From Diospyros lotus (taxonomy: Eukaryota > Streptophyta > Magnoliopsida > Ericales > Ebenaceae): a stretch of DNA of 64,000 nucleotides. Numbering within the stretch: the stretch's first letter is position 1; every line of letters begins with the position of its first letter. Of this stretch, positions 11,883 through 22,599 are shown piece after piece. Location: NCBI RefSeq assembly GCF_014633365.1, contig NC_068345.1:11478058-11542057 (forward strand), given 5' to 3'. The notes below the pieces were generated by a model that did no database searches, was not told the origin of the DNA, and saw only the letters and a list, made by a program, of their open reading frames with translations. The translations under genes and the position numbers were made by a program.

Positions 11883-13640
11883 ACCCTCCCCCAAGCCACC
11901 TGATATCTGGGTAACCTAGAAGAGAGGACGCTATGAATCATGGAAGGACCCACACCCATCCATAACCAAACATACATCTTATATTCCCCACAAATCTCAA
12001 AATCAAAATAAAAGATCTAGAAGGTTACAAGCATAGTTCTGTTCAAGTTACATAATACAAAATACATTCTATATATTCACAAACGACATCTCTCAAGACC
12101 TTTAATGTAAGAGTAGACCCACGCACACACATTTCTACTCATCCCTCCTACTCGACTCCTTGCCAGCTACCCCGTTATCTTTACCTAGAATGGAGAAGAG
12201 TACAAAGTGAACTACAGCTAAGCAAGTATAAGAGACTAGAAGGAAAAATATGGCAGATAATAATGTAATACATGTATGGTGGGCGGTATCCGATAAGCAT
12301 ATGGATGTGGCTGATAGATTATGGCACAGGGTTTACACACCCACCCATAATGATAATGTCATGCATAATGCACATAAAAGCCGGTAAACACATAAGTGGC
12401 CCGTGGCCTCACATAGCAATATAAAATGCATCATAACACATACCGACTTGTAGTTGATAGTCGCAACTAGAGAAGTTGTAATAACATGTGGACCATAGGT
12501 CCTATCTCATATACCTGGCTATAGCCATACATATATATATAATCTCACCCATGGTCGTCACCACTAGGAGCTCCCCTCAATTATCACCGCAGGAGAGTAA
12601 CCCCAGCCAGGCTAGTGCCTATTGGATTTGGGGGATATATCCCAGTGGTACATAACCGCAACACGTATAATCATCTCCAATCTTCCCAATGCATATGCGA
12701 CACATAGGGTGGCCACATACCAAATGCAAGTGAAAATATAATATCAATGTATGCTCATGCTCATTCATGGGATGTGATGGAAAGAACAAGCCAAGTCATG
12801 CCCATGATGCACTGTTATCACAATCTCAAGACATGTCATGACAGTGAGTAATATATGCAATTTAAAGTTATTTTCAGTTTATGAACATGATCAACATCGC
12901 TAACAAGTAGCACAAAAACATGGATTTCTTACTTAAGCCTCAAGATCATGGTGAAGTGTTTTTAGGGCATACAAAACGGTAACAGGGCATGGAGAAGAGA
13001 CAAGCTTCCCAAGCAAAATTCCAATCAAAACCCCATTCCTTAAGAATAGTGGGGAGGAACAAACCCCACAAGGCGATTAAAAACATCCCCAAATTTAAGT
13101 AACAAAGCCTCAATCAAGCTTTCAAGACCCGTATCCAAACCCAATAACAAAATAAAGTCTAAGGGAAAGGAAGAAATGAGAAGGAATTTGCCTTCTTAAG
13201 CCTTCTTCAACGCTTAATAATGGCTAGAGACTCCTCGAACGGTAGGGTTTAGCTTGATGTTGAAGAAAAGAAGAGGATTTGAGAGATGCAGAGACTTATG
13301 GAAAAGTGCTCGAGTTTATCCCCTGTATTTCTTCCTAATTTCCTCTTTTATAATTCTCACAAAAATCACATTTATTCTCCTAATTATCTTCCTTAGTTTC
13401 TCTTATTATTTTCTAAATCTAGAATATTCTATGCGTTTCCAGAGGTAATGAGTATTGAGCGATATATATATATACATATACATATACATATTGACAGAGT
13501 GTGAGAGACATTCGAATGAGCTATAAGGTACTCGGATGAAAGGCTCAAGCATTGTGAAGGCTATTTGGATGCAACAGTGAGCCATTTGGATGGCTTACTT
13601 AATTTTACACTTGGCTTATTCGAATGGAATGGTGGCTTAT
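11883..13640 (-). mobile_element. LTR-like relic O
   Basis: Continuation of retroelement-like sequence without coding potential. The block around 12110-12240 (short direct arrangement of 'CTCCTTGCCAGC', a splice of AAGAGT/AAGCAAGTATAAG) is laid out like the corresponding part of LTRs A and B near 1170-1310. It ends in a TA-rich run (13463-13490) and a segment 13510-13640 with repeated TTCGAATGG/TTTGGATGG-like words. Boundaries are uncertain and I see no TSD. Confidence 0.35.
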
Positions 13641-13860
13641 TCAGATGGAAAGGTTTAATTTACTGAAAAAAAAATGGAACATGAAGAAAGCAAATTTACT
13701 AAAAAAATGAAACATGAAGAAACATGAATGGAATGGTGGCTTCTTCATTAAAAAAAAAAAAAAAACATAATAAGATTCAAGTAAAAGAAAGCAAATTACA
13801 AAAGAAACACACTAACAAAAATAAACACATCAATGCTAATGCAACATGAAGATAACAAAT
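13641..13860. other. A-rich spacer between LTR relic O and the gag pseudogene
   Basis: Short A-rich sequence with two imperfect copies of GAAACATGAAGAA and an A15 run near 13752. If the adjacent gag belongs to a retroelement, its 3' untranslated part and 3' LTR should lie here, but no LTR end matching 15190 onwards is visible, so that side appears lost. Confidence 0.35.
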
Positions 13861-14911
13861 TTAGAAATGGACATTCGCATCACCAACTGAAGGGTTAATT
13901 TTGCCATCAGAAAAATCATCAATATTTTCGTCAAAAAAATCTGCAACATCCAAGTGTGTTGTCCCCAAAGAGTGAAGATGATCACCATCAAAATCACCTT
14001 GAGATGCAAAGTTTGCTTCAACATTTTTCCCTTTCTCCTTCAGGGAGGCTTGATAGAGCTCAACTAAATGTTTAGCAGTACGACATGTACGCGACTAATG
14101 ACATTTCATTCCACACCTATAACATACACTGTCAGTATGTTTTGGGGATCTTATTTTGAGAATTTTTTCCGTCTCATGCTTTTCTTCATTAGGTGTAATT
14201 TTCTTCAAATTGAAAGTATTATAATGACCACCACGATATCGAAAATTATTTCGACCTCGACCACGTCCTCTTCTATGCCCACGACCTCGTCCTCGATTGT
14301 TATACATTGTCGCATTCACTTCAGGGAATGGGGTAGAACAAGTAGGACGTGATTCATGATTTTTCATCAAAAGCTCATTATTTTGTTCAGCCACAAGAAG
14401 GCATGTAATTAATTCTGAATATTTTTTAAGCCTCTTTCTCGATATTGCTGCTGCAGGAGCACATTCGAGACATGAAACGTGGAGAATGTTTTTTCTAACA
14501 TATCATTTTTAGTAATTTTTCTCCACATAATTTCAATTGAGAACTGATTTTAAATATTGCAGAATTGTACTCACTTACAGATTTAAAGTCTTGCAATCGT
14601 AAGTGCATCCAATCAAAACGAGCTTTTGGGAGAACTACCATTTTCTGATGATCATATTTTTCTTTTAAACTTTGCCAAAAAATAAGGGGATCTTTTACCG
14701 TGAGATATTTAGATTTTAGTCCCTCATGAAGATGACGTAGAAGGAATATCATAGCCTAAGCACGATTTTGGCTAGATGCATCATTTTTATCTTTAATGGT
14801 GTCTCCAAGACCCATAACATCAAGATGGATTTCAGCATTTAGTATCCACGATAAGTAATTTTTTCCAATAATGTCAAGTGCCACAAACTCGAGTTTTGTA
14901 AGATTTGCCAT
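13861..14911 (-). pseudogene. Copia-type gag polyprotein pseudogene (gag only)
   Basis: Minus-strand gag of the plant Ty1/copia kind (UBN2-like family), about 350 codons. It starts with MANLTKLEFVALDI (14911), continues with a typical capsid-like region (14752-14495) and an Arg/Gly-rich tract with repeated RGRG (14330-14240), then a CX2C zinc-knuckle start, CYRCGMKCH, at about 14110-14095. A stop follows where a Trp is usual in this family, and the zinc knuckle continues in frame as SRTC. The tail ends at the stop 13861-13863. There is another stop near 14754 and a frame change near 14490. No protease, integrase or RT follows. This kind of gag-only copy is common in plants; it is not a host gene by the evidence here. 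Confidence 0.8.
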
Positions 14912-15470
14912 AGAAAATACTATCACAAAAAGTAATAATTAGATAAATGGTAAACTGAATTCATATTGACAATGAAAAGAAAATAACTATAGAATAATGA
15001 AATAAAATAATAAGAAAACTAATCAACCATACATTATCATCATTTATAGTATACATAATATGATAAGAGAAAAATAGCCATAGGTGAACTATGAACAAAA
15101 CGTGCATAAAGTATAAAGAAAAGTTAGAATACTTACCTTGAATTTGTATTCTAAAATAAACAAATTGGCAGAGAATTGTACTGATAACGTCTTATAAAAC
15201 TAAAGAGAATAAGGGCAAGAAAAATAGAAAACACTCATGAGATGAGAGAATAAAAATTTTCTTTTTCCTTGTTATCAAAAAGTCACTCTCATATCATAAA
15301 ATGCCTCTATTTATAGGCTTACAAGAAAAGAAATTCAAATGTCACATGTTACAATTATAATGAAGAGAGTAAATGAGTAGTCATATGTTACAATTATAAT
15401 GAAGGGAGTAAAGGGGTAAGAGTGTAAAAAATGAATAGACATCCACTTAATCATGGTATTTATAATAAAG
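14912..15470 (-). mobile_element. Leader and putative 5' LTR of the gag-only copia element
   Basis: Upstream (right) of the gag start. CTGATAACGT at 15181-15190 reads ACGTTATCAG on the minus strand, the primer-site-like motif I associate with this class of gag-bearing plant elements. LTR-like sequence follows from about 15191, with a possible TATA element (CTATTTATAGG, 15309-15319), and fades near 15470. No TSD or partner LTR was found. Confidence 0.4.
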
Positions 15471-17279
15471 GTAAAATATTTGTCATGTTATTGGTTGATT
15501 TCATTACTTGATGATATTAGTCTTGAAGATTATTGTTTTAAATGACTTGTGTTTTGGTCGGAAGCTTATCTTTATGTTTTGTGATTGTATTTGGAAAACT
15601 TCCATGGAAGTGGTTTGTGATGTGATCTATGCATTTAAACATATGATTGGAATGTTTGACAATGAATAATTTATAGATATTTTGCATAATGGTATTTATG
15701 TGTTTCAGATGTTGGAAGATATATTCTCGAATTATTTATATTTTGTATGCTTTTTTTTTTTTCCAAAAAATTTTGTTTATATATCTGTTGTCAATTGGAT
15801 TTATTTTCAATTGTATTAAGTGATTACCATAATATGGTAAATTAAATTGCATTTAATGTATTTTTTATGTTAGTTGAAATTTATCCATGTACATTTGATA
15901 TCAAAATAAGCTCTATTAATTGCATTTAATTATATTAAATTATATTTATTTTTTAACTATTAAAATGGTAAAAAGTTAATTTCACAAGTAGTTTTCAATT
16001 AATATATCAATATTTTGAATTAATATTCCCTATATTAAATGTTACTTGAATATTATTTTTTTATTTTCCATTAAATAATTTTTTGATTCAATTTTTATTT
16101 AATATTTTTATCTAAAAAGAGGATTTTTTTTTATATATTCAGTAATTATATGATTTTTTGAAATTAAATATTATTTTTATAATATAAAAAGATTTTTTTG
16201 TTAATTTATTATTTTTGCCATTCTATTCTATCAAAACAAAAGCTTACAAAAATGATGATGGAATAGAATGATAATTCCATTTCTATCTATATTAAAAATA
16301 AAAAAGTCATTCTATTTCATTCTTATTTCCATTTCATTTAAAATTATTTTATATAACCAATCATGATATAAAGTACTGGCTCAAAGGGTTGGAGGGTCCT
16401 TAGGCTATTATTAATTTAAGAGCCTCTGCCCCTTAATAAGAATAAAAAATAAAAAATTTATTAAATTTATTTTAATAATAAAATTTAATAATTATTTTAT
16501 TTTAATGACTTTGATATATTTTTTTAATTTTTTATAATTATTTCTATCACTCTTTCTTCAATTGTAAATTAAAAGTAAAATAATTTTAGACAACAACAAG
16601 CAAATATGGTTGGCTTTTGAAATCTTTTTGGGAGTCCCCTATTTTGAGAGTCCTAGGCACATACCTCAATAGCCTTCCCATTGAGTCGCTCTAGTGTTAT
16701 AATTACAAATTATATGAGATTTAACCTAAAAGATAATAAAGTATTTATTATATTTAATTTATTAAGGTTACAAATGTAATTACAAGTGTGACAACTAAGT
16801 AACTTTCTTGTCAAGCAATTTTCAGTTAAAATTATGAGTATCACCTTACAATTATAATTATCTTATCCTTTAAACATTTGAAAGTTTAAAAATCCTCATT
16901 AGATAAATATTTTTATATATTTATTATTAAATAAAATTTTAACATAAATAGAATAATTATATTGTTCTTGCATAACAATATCATACCTGATATTGGTTCG
17001 TAGGGGAATGGGTGTGTGGGTCCCACCCGCCCCTTACAGGGTCTACGTTTTCCTCTCAATTTATTTATATTGTGCAAATGTTATGGTACTCAGCATATAA
17101 TATAATATTTTTGTTAACATAAAAATATTATTTATTATTTTAATAATATAGTTTTAAAATAATTTATTTTAATAAAAATACTCATGAAAGACTATACTTC
17201 CAAAAATAAATTTTAAATAAACTGTTGGCTTTTGAAAAACAAAAATTTGTTGACGTTTAATTATACTGAGAAAAAAAAT
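15471..17279. other. Very AT-rich intergenic DNA upstream of the host gene
   Basis: About 1.8 kb of AT-rich sequence with poly-T and ATTT-type simple repeats. I see no ORF of note, no RNA gene and no clear transposon end. A short GC-rich island (16996-17048, with GTGGGTCCCACCCGCCCC) stands out. This is the likely distal promoter region of the gene that starts at 17656. Confidence 0.5.
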
Positions 17280-17655
17280 AAAAACAAAAATACCGAGGGA
17301 ACGCACTTATTCTCCGCCCAAATGCGCCGAAGCCACTGTAGTCCCCCCGTCCAAATGCGCGGCCAATACTAGGTCGGACCGGGGGCAATTACGTCAATTC
17401 AGTTATGCGGCGGAGATTTCGACGGCCACGAACACCTAAAGACAGCTACCTCCAGCTTCACCGTTGGGGGGGAGAGAAAGAGAGAGAGAGAGATATTCAC
17501 TGTGACACGATATCGTTGGAACCGGCCGTACCGTGTTATTTGGTGTCTCGGCCTCCTCAGAACTCACTTTCCCTGGATATTCTCATCAATTCTTCAGAAA
17601 CAAGCAGCAAGGCCGCTCATTGCTTATGTTATAATCTATCTATCCATCTGCTGAA
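17280..17655 (+). promoter_or_regulatory. Promoter and 5' untranslated region of the alpha/beta hydrolase gene
   Basis: Composition changes sharply from AT-rich to GC-richer DNA here. Visible elements are two copies of CCAAATGCGC (17318-17327 and 17351-17360), a CCAAT box (17362-17366), an ACGT-core site in AATTACGTCAATT (17388-17400; TGACG on the minus strand, the bZIP core) and a GA microsatellite (about 17475-17493) of the kind frequent in plant 5' leaders. I could not place a convincing TATA box or the transcription start, so the split between promoter and leader is not known. Confidence 0.5.
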
Positions 17656-17665
17656 ATGTCGGTGA
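17405..17665 (+). other. Possible upstream ORF overlapping the main start codon
   Basis: An 86-codon frame starts at 17405 and ends at 17665, seven bases after the main ATG at 17656-17658 begins. If transcription starts upstream of 17405 this would be an overlapping uORF and would reduce translation of the hydrolase. The product is basic at its N-terminus (RRRFRRPR) and matches nothing I recognise. It includes the GA microsatellite, which argues against a conserved peptide. It may simply lie in the promoter. Confidence 0.2.
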
Positions 17666-17820
17666 TTTCAAACATTTGGGCGTCGCCGCACCGGGAATTA
17701 TCATCCGTTTCAGCAGAGATTAATGCAACAAAATCTAGATTGTTCGGCACCGGGCCCCCTTTTGGGATCAATTGGGTAAATTTGTCCGCTGCTTCTTTGA
17801 AGGTTTCCACCCCTTCTGGG
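17656..17820 (+). CDS. Alpha/beta hydrolase, exon 1 (N-terminal targeting region)
   Basis: First coding exon, 55 codons, starting MSVISNIWASPH and ending STPSG. The 3' boundary is GGG|GTAAAC at 17820/17821; reading through meets a stop two codons later, so splicing is needed. It ends in phase 0 and joins exon 2 in frame. The start is the first ATG after the GC-rich leader in this frame. The peptide is rich in Ser, Thr and small residues, as in organelle transit peptides, but has several acidic residues, so plastid targeting is only a possibility. Support comes from its position before exons 2-4, phase agreement, codon-like composition against an AT-rich background and a good donor. The following intron is 20.2 kb because of retroelement C. 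Confidence 0.72.
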
Positions 17821-19116
17821 GTAAACTAGTGAATTTTCGTCTTCTTTTTGGTTCTGTTGTTGTTATTTGGGTTTTGGTGTGAATGTAGTTGCAAAAGTGT
17901 CGATTGCCTTGAGTGATTAGGTTTCTCACAAACTCTGAGATTGCCTTTTTCGGGAGTGTTGGGTATTTCATTCCATAATATGTCTTTATGGTAGGGTCCG
18001 TAGGGATACATTGATTAAGTGCCGGTGTATTTCATTCCATAATATATATATTTCTTGACAATTAAAAAGAAGGGAATAGTATCCTCACCGAGTTTTGACA
18101 ATCTTATTCAATCAATCTCAACTTTCTTCACGTTGATGTTTATACTATAGCAGCCTTATCTGTGAAACAGTCTGGCTCAGATCCTATAATATCTACTAAA
18201 ATAATTTCCACGATGATTATGTAAGTTTGCAACCAGAAAATATCCGTGTGATCATACTATACTATCATGCCTCAAGGTAACTATAATGACTTTTGAAAGT
18301 TGATAATTTAATACTTAAATTTTAGTAGTAACTAGCAAGTTAAGGGTGCGATAAAAAAAAAAAAAAAATTCTAGTGAACCTTAATTCATCTATCAGGTAC
18401 CCCAGTTTCTATATAATATATATGCTAATATATATAATTAAGGTATATATACTATTTTTTATAAATGCTTTGTTTTTTGGTGAACTGAAGCTTTTATGGA
18501 TGAAGGCCTTTGCATGCTGGTAGTTTGATAATAGCGCTCAAATGCTGTCTAATTTAACTGCAGTGTTAAGGACAAAGTTGAAGTGGTGATATGATGTGTG
18601 AGTTCATTCACACATATACATTAGTTGTATGCAGTGTGTATTTCTGATAGATGTTAATCACCTGTTGGTGCACTACATTTGGAAACTGAGTTGCTGTAGA
18701 AGTGTTTGCCAATTAGCAATGCAGTATAACAGAATTGGAAAGAGCTGAGTGGATTACTGAAGTTATGTGAGCCTCTTATTATCAGGTCTTGATTATGTGA
18801 GCCTCTTATTATCAGGTCTTGAACTCCCTGTTATACACCTGATCAGTGTTCTTTTTTCTTTGTGTGTGTGTGTGTTCATATAGCAAATGCCCCAGACAGC
18901 TATCTATATTTACGTTAGAACAAAATGAATTATGCGTTATCTTCTTTAGATCAAAATGGGGTGTGATTATTTTCTTTGCTTGCTGTCAGTAAGGCAACTA
19001 GTTGGTATATGGATTGTGTAGAAACATTAAGGAACACAGGAAAAAAACTATTTCTTGTAAGTAGTTCATATATTTCTACTTTCAATGGGTTTGCCCCATT
19101 TTGGCATTTTCTTTAT
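17821..19116 (+). other. Intron 1, host part before element C
   Basis: Original intron sequence of the host gene, AT-rich and without ORFs of note. It starts with the donor GTAAAC. It contains an A-rich run at about 18352-18368, a TG microsatellite at 18858-18875 and the 30-bp tandem duplication described separately. The intron resumes at 37604 after element C. Without C and one TSD copy it would be about 1.73 kb. Confidence 0.7.
18763..18822 (+). repeat. 30-bp perfect tandem duplication in intron 1
   Basis: Two adjacent identical 30-bp units (18763-18792 and 18793-18822) beginning TTATGTGAGCCTCTT. It lies in the host part of intron 1, outside transposon C, and looks like a recent slippage event. 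Confidence 0.9.
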
Positions 19117-19121
19117 ATGTG

Positions 19122-19466
19122 TGTCACGATCCCAGGAGTAGGAAGGGAATATCAATAAATTAGGAAGGGAATATTAATAAATTACAATTATAACAGTATG
19201 GGAATATCAATAAATTACAATTGTAACAGTTAGTAACTATAATAGTTAGTTAGATGGTAGTTATGGGAAGGTTGTAAACGGTTAAGGAGTTGAGTGATTG
19301 TTAAGAGGAGACTATAAATGTAACTGAAGGTGGTAGGAGAAGGGCATTGAATAACATAAATATCTTTTCTCTCCCTCCCTCCCTCCCTCCCTCCCTCTCT
19401 CTCTTCCTATTCGGTTCTATGTCTAGAATTTCATAATTGTCCAAGCCCAATTCTTGGGGCTTGACA
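19122..19466 (+). mobile_element. 5' LTR of C
   Basis: 345 bp, TGTCACGAT to CTTGACA. It is 43 bp longer than the 3' LTR because of extra copies of the AATATCAATAAATTA unit near its start. A TCCC-repeat run (about 19370-19400) sits where the 3' LTR has a CT-rich run. A donor of a promoter in sense with the host gene, if active. Confidence 0.92.
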
Positions 19467-19469
19467 TTG

Positions 19470-19482
19470 TGGTATCAGAGCC
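19470..19482 (+). other. Primer-binding site of C (tRNA-iMet)
   Basis: TGGTATCAGAGCC, the standard plant primer site complementary to the 3' end of initiator tRNA-Met, three bases after the 5' LTR of C. Confidence 0.92.
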
Positions 19483-19555
19483 AGGCAAACCAACTACGGG
19501 GTGATCAGTGGGTTGTTTCTTAGTGAAGGGTAGGCGTTGAAGTGGGATGGTGAAG

Positions 19556-19999
19556 GCTGTTGTCACGGTACCCCCGTGAGATCCACTGATCCTAGCTCGA
19601 ATTGAGTTAAGAGTGGGGTTCGACTAACACAAAACGGAATAGAGCAAGGGAGGGAGAGGACGAGAATGGAGAATGAGAGAGAGAGAATTAAGAATGAGAG
19701 AGGAGAAACAATTCTGATTTTCTCATTGATGATTCTTACTCTAACCAGCTGGGAATATATAGCACTCGGCGGTGGAAGCTGCCACAGCAGATTCCCTCCT
19801 CCATGCGGTTATAACTGCTTCTTGTCCTATTCTAATTCCCTCCACGTGGGGAATCTTCCAGCTAATATGACTAAGGCAAATATAGCAAGGAATTTAACAG
19901 AATTACAACAATTTGGAAATAACGAAAGTAAGCAAAAAATAAACCAAGACTTGTAGCTACAAGGTGTATTCGCCCTAGGACCCCTTCCGTGATAGCTGT
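19556..19999 (-). mobile_element. Solo LTR G with 5-bp TSD in the leader of C
   Basis: 434 bp (19561-19994) starting TGTCACGGTACC and ending CCGTGATA, one base off the expected terminal CA. GCTGT flanks it on both sides (19556-19560 and 19995-19999). The GA-rich block near its left end has the same placement as in the LTRs of I, E and F, which are minus-strand elements, so minus orientation is inferred. The frame found at 19666-19956 is LTR sequence and not a gene. Confidence 0.85.
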
Positions 20000-20052
20000 G
20001 TGGGTGATTGGAGAAGTAGAGTGACGATAGTGGTGAATTGCAATAAGGAAGG

Positions 20053-21145
20053 ATGGTAGAGGGTACTAGAATGAAATAATTGGAAGTGAAAATGGAAGCC
20101 ATAGAGTTTGGGATGTCTCAGACCCAAGAGACGATGGTACAAACTCGAGAAGATGTGGTAGTTATGAAGGAAGCAATACACCCGGGGGGGGGGGGGGGGG
20201 GTTCAGAGAAGAACCGAGAGATCTTGGAGCAATACAAGGAATCCATGGAGCAGTACGAGCAAAGATTGAATAGCATGCTGTCCTCATTCCCCTAGTTCCG
20301 GCTATCGCTAAATTTCCCGCCAAGGTAGAATCCCAATCCAATTCTACCACCATAGGGCAGTATACCAAGAACTTGGGGAGATTTTGAGGCTGAGGAGTTT
20401 CCAAGGAAAAATTCCAAACCAATTCTGCCACCATAGGGTAGCATACCAAGAACTCGGGGAGATCTTGAGGTGGAGGTGTTTAAAATGGAATAAGAAGTGC
20501 CTGTTAGAAATTCCCATCCCTTCCCCCTCATAACCACCCTTCGATGCCAAGGTTGGAAATTCCAATGTTTGATGTGATGAAGCCAAGGTGGTGGATTAGG
20601 AGGTGCGAATGATTTTTCCAGTTCTATGGGGTGTTGGAGGAATAGAAAGTTAACTTGGCTACGACCTACTTAAACAATATGGCCGATTCTTGGTTTCAAG
20701 GGTGGATCCAAGATGAAGGAAATGGTGGGAATTGGGTGGAGTTTGCAGAGGGGCTATGTAAATGATTTGGAGAAAGGAGCATGACAGATGTGATTGGGGA
20801 ATTCAACAAACTTAAACAAGAAGGGACAATGGTGGAATATTAGGCGAAATTTGAGGAATTGAGGTCAATTGTATGTGCTATACAACCGGGTTTAATAGAG
20901 CAGTACTTGGTGTCTACTTTTATAAGTGGTTTGAGGGAGGAGGTACATTCAATGGTGAAGATGATGATGACCACATCTGTGAGGCAAGCAGCTAAAAAAA
21001 AAACGGTTACAAGAATTAATGTTGGAGGCCATTTTCAAGAGATAAGGTCCCATATAGGCTGGGTGTGATGGATGGACAGTTAGTAGGAGGGAATCATTGG
21101 CCCATGCTTATGGGGTCGAATCAGGTAGCAGCCAAGGTACCATAC
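20053..21145 (+). pseudogene. gag of C, 5' part, broken
   Basis: The start MVEGTRMK aligns with the gag start of F (MADGTRMRQ); the next codon is already a stop. A coiled-coil-like segment, a poly-G run of about 18 bases (near 20180-20198) that codes for glycine, and a capsid region follow. The capsid region includes VEYxAKFEELRS and a match to F at LNEELRSAVQ-like text near 20930. An imperfect duplication with about 81-bp spacing lies at 20340-20475 (two copies of ACCACCATAGGG-like text). Copia D splits the gag at 21150; the zinc-knuckle end resumes at 27519. Confidence 0.8.
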
Positions 21146-21150
21146 AGTAA

Positions 21151-21459
21151 TGTTGAAATATGGGATATTATGGTCAAAGATAATGCCTCAATTTATGATT
21201 AAGATAAAGCTCCAGCTTTCCTAAATTTTAGGAGGAGATAGAATCTTATCTACCTCTAAAATTTAGGAGATTGGATATATCTGAAATATGTTGTTGTATT
21301 TTAAATAGTTTTTTATTGTATTTTAAATTCCTAGATTTTAGGATCTCTTGTTTATTTAAACTCCTCATGGAGTAGTTAATAGAATCATCAGGAAGTACGA
21401 TTTCTTTCGAGATTTCTCAATCCAGGTTTCATCCTTGTTGTTCTTTGCTGTTTTCAACA
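21151..21459 (+). mobile_element. 5' LTR of copia D
   Basis: 309 bp, TGTTGAAATATG to TTTTCAACA, nearly the same as 27208-27513. It includes the region used for promoter and polyadenylation in such LTRs, with several TATTTTAAATAG-like stretches. Confidence 0.93.
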
Positions 21460-21596
21460 TGGTATCAGAGCCTTCATTCTGCTCTTAGACCCTGATCGAG
21501 CCTTCATTGCACTCTGGTCTTTCATTCTTGGTCACTCGTTCTTTGTTTCCTCCCTGAGGCCTTTATTGCCTTCTCTTGATTCCTTAATTACTTAGG

Positions 21597-22599
21597 ATGT
21601 CAGAACTCTCGGATGTTAATCCCAGTCTTGTTACTGGAGAGTCAGAACCGGACTCGATTATCGGTACAACTGGAAGTGCGGGCAACTTCTTTGGATCTGA
21701 CAGTGGAGAACTACATGGAATGCATGTTTCCTACAGATTGGACGGTAAGAATTACCTCTAATGGGCGCAGCTTGTTCGAACCTTCCTCAAAGGGCGAGAA
21801 AAACTAGGACACCTCACTGCCTCACCCCCGAAGACCACTGATCCAGCTTTTCCGGCATGGGATATTGAGGACTCTCTTATCATGTTATGGCTGTGGAATG
21901 CCATGCAATCTGAGGTTAGTAAAAACTATATGTTTTTAGATTCGGCTAAGGCTATTTGGGACACCATTAGGCAGACCTATTCCAAGGTACAAGATGTGTC
22001 GGTAATCTTTGATATCAAAACAAAGATTAATAGTACTCGACAAGCATCTCTAATTGTTACCGAGTATTTTAACAAGATGAATGGGTTTTGGTTAGAGCTA
22101 GATCAATACCAAGAGATCAAGATGATATGCAGTAATGATGCTGCCACTCTTAGCCGAATTATTGAGAGAGATAGGATTGTGGAATTTCTTGCTAGGTTAA
22201 ATGCTGAGTTTGATCAAGTGAGGATTCAAATCCTTGGTAGGGAGAAGCTACCCTCCTTGAATGAAGTTTTCGCTATGGTAAGAAGTGAAAAAAACCGAAG
22301 GGGAGTCATGCTCAGTGACGGAGGAACAGAAGGATCAGCCATGGCTACCGCAAAGAAGGATGGAGCACGATTCAGAATGGGAAAAATAGAGGCCAACAAA
22401 AATCGTGAAGGGCTTTGGTGTAGTTTCTGCAACAAGCCTAGGTATACCTAGAATCATTGCTTCAAACTTCATGGTAAGGAGGCTGTGTTAAAAAAGATGG
22501 GAGGTTTTAAAAATATGGCAGCACAAAAGCAGGCCTACATATCAGCCAAAGAGAACGAGGAAGGAGGAACAACTAGTAAGGCAGAATCAGCCTCAGGTA
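21597..22599 (+). pseudogene. gag of copia D, broken
   Basis: It starts MSELSDVNPSL at 21597 and has the copia gag N-terminal pattern YRLDGKNYL followed by a stop (21760) in place of the next residue. A continuous stretch of 189 codons (21882-22451) covers the capsid-like UBN2 region (LWNAMQSEVSKNYMF, AKAIWDTIRQTYSK). The zinc knuckle WCSFCNKPRYT-stop-NHCFKLHG at 22415-22475 has a Tyr where a His is usual and a stop inside it. The frame ends at the hAT insertion (22608). Confidence 0.85.
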
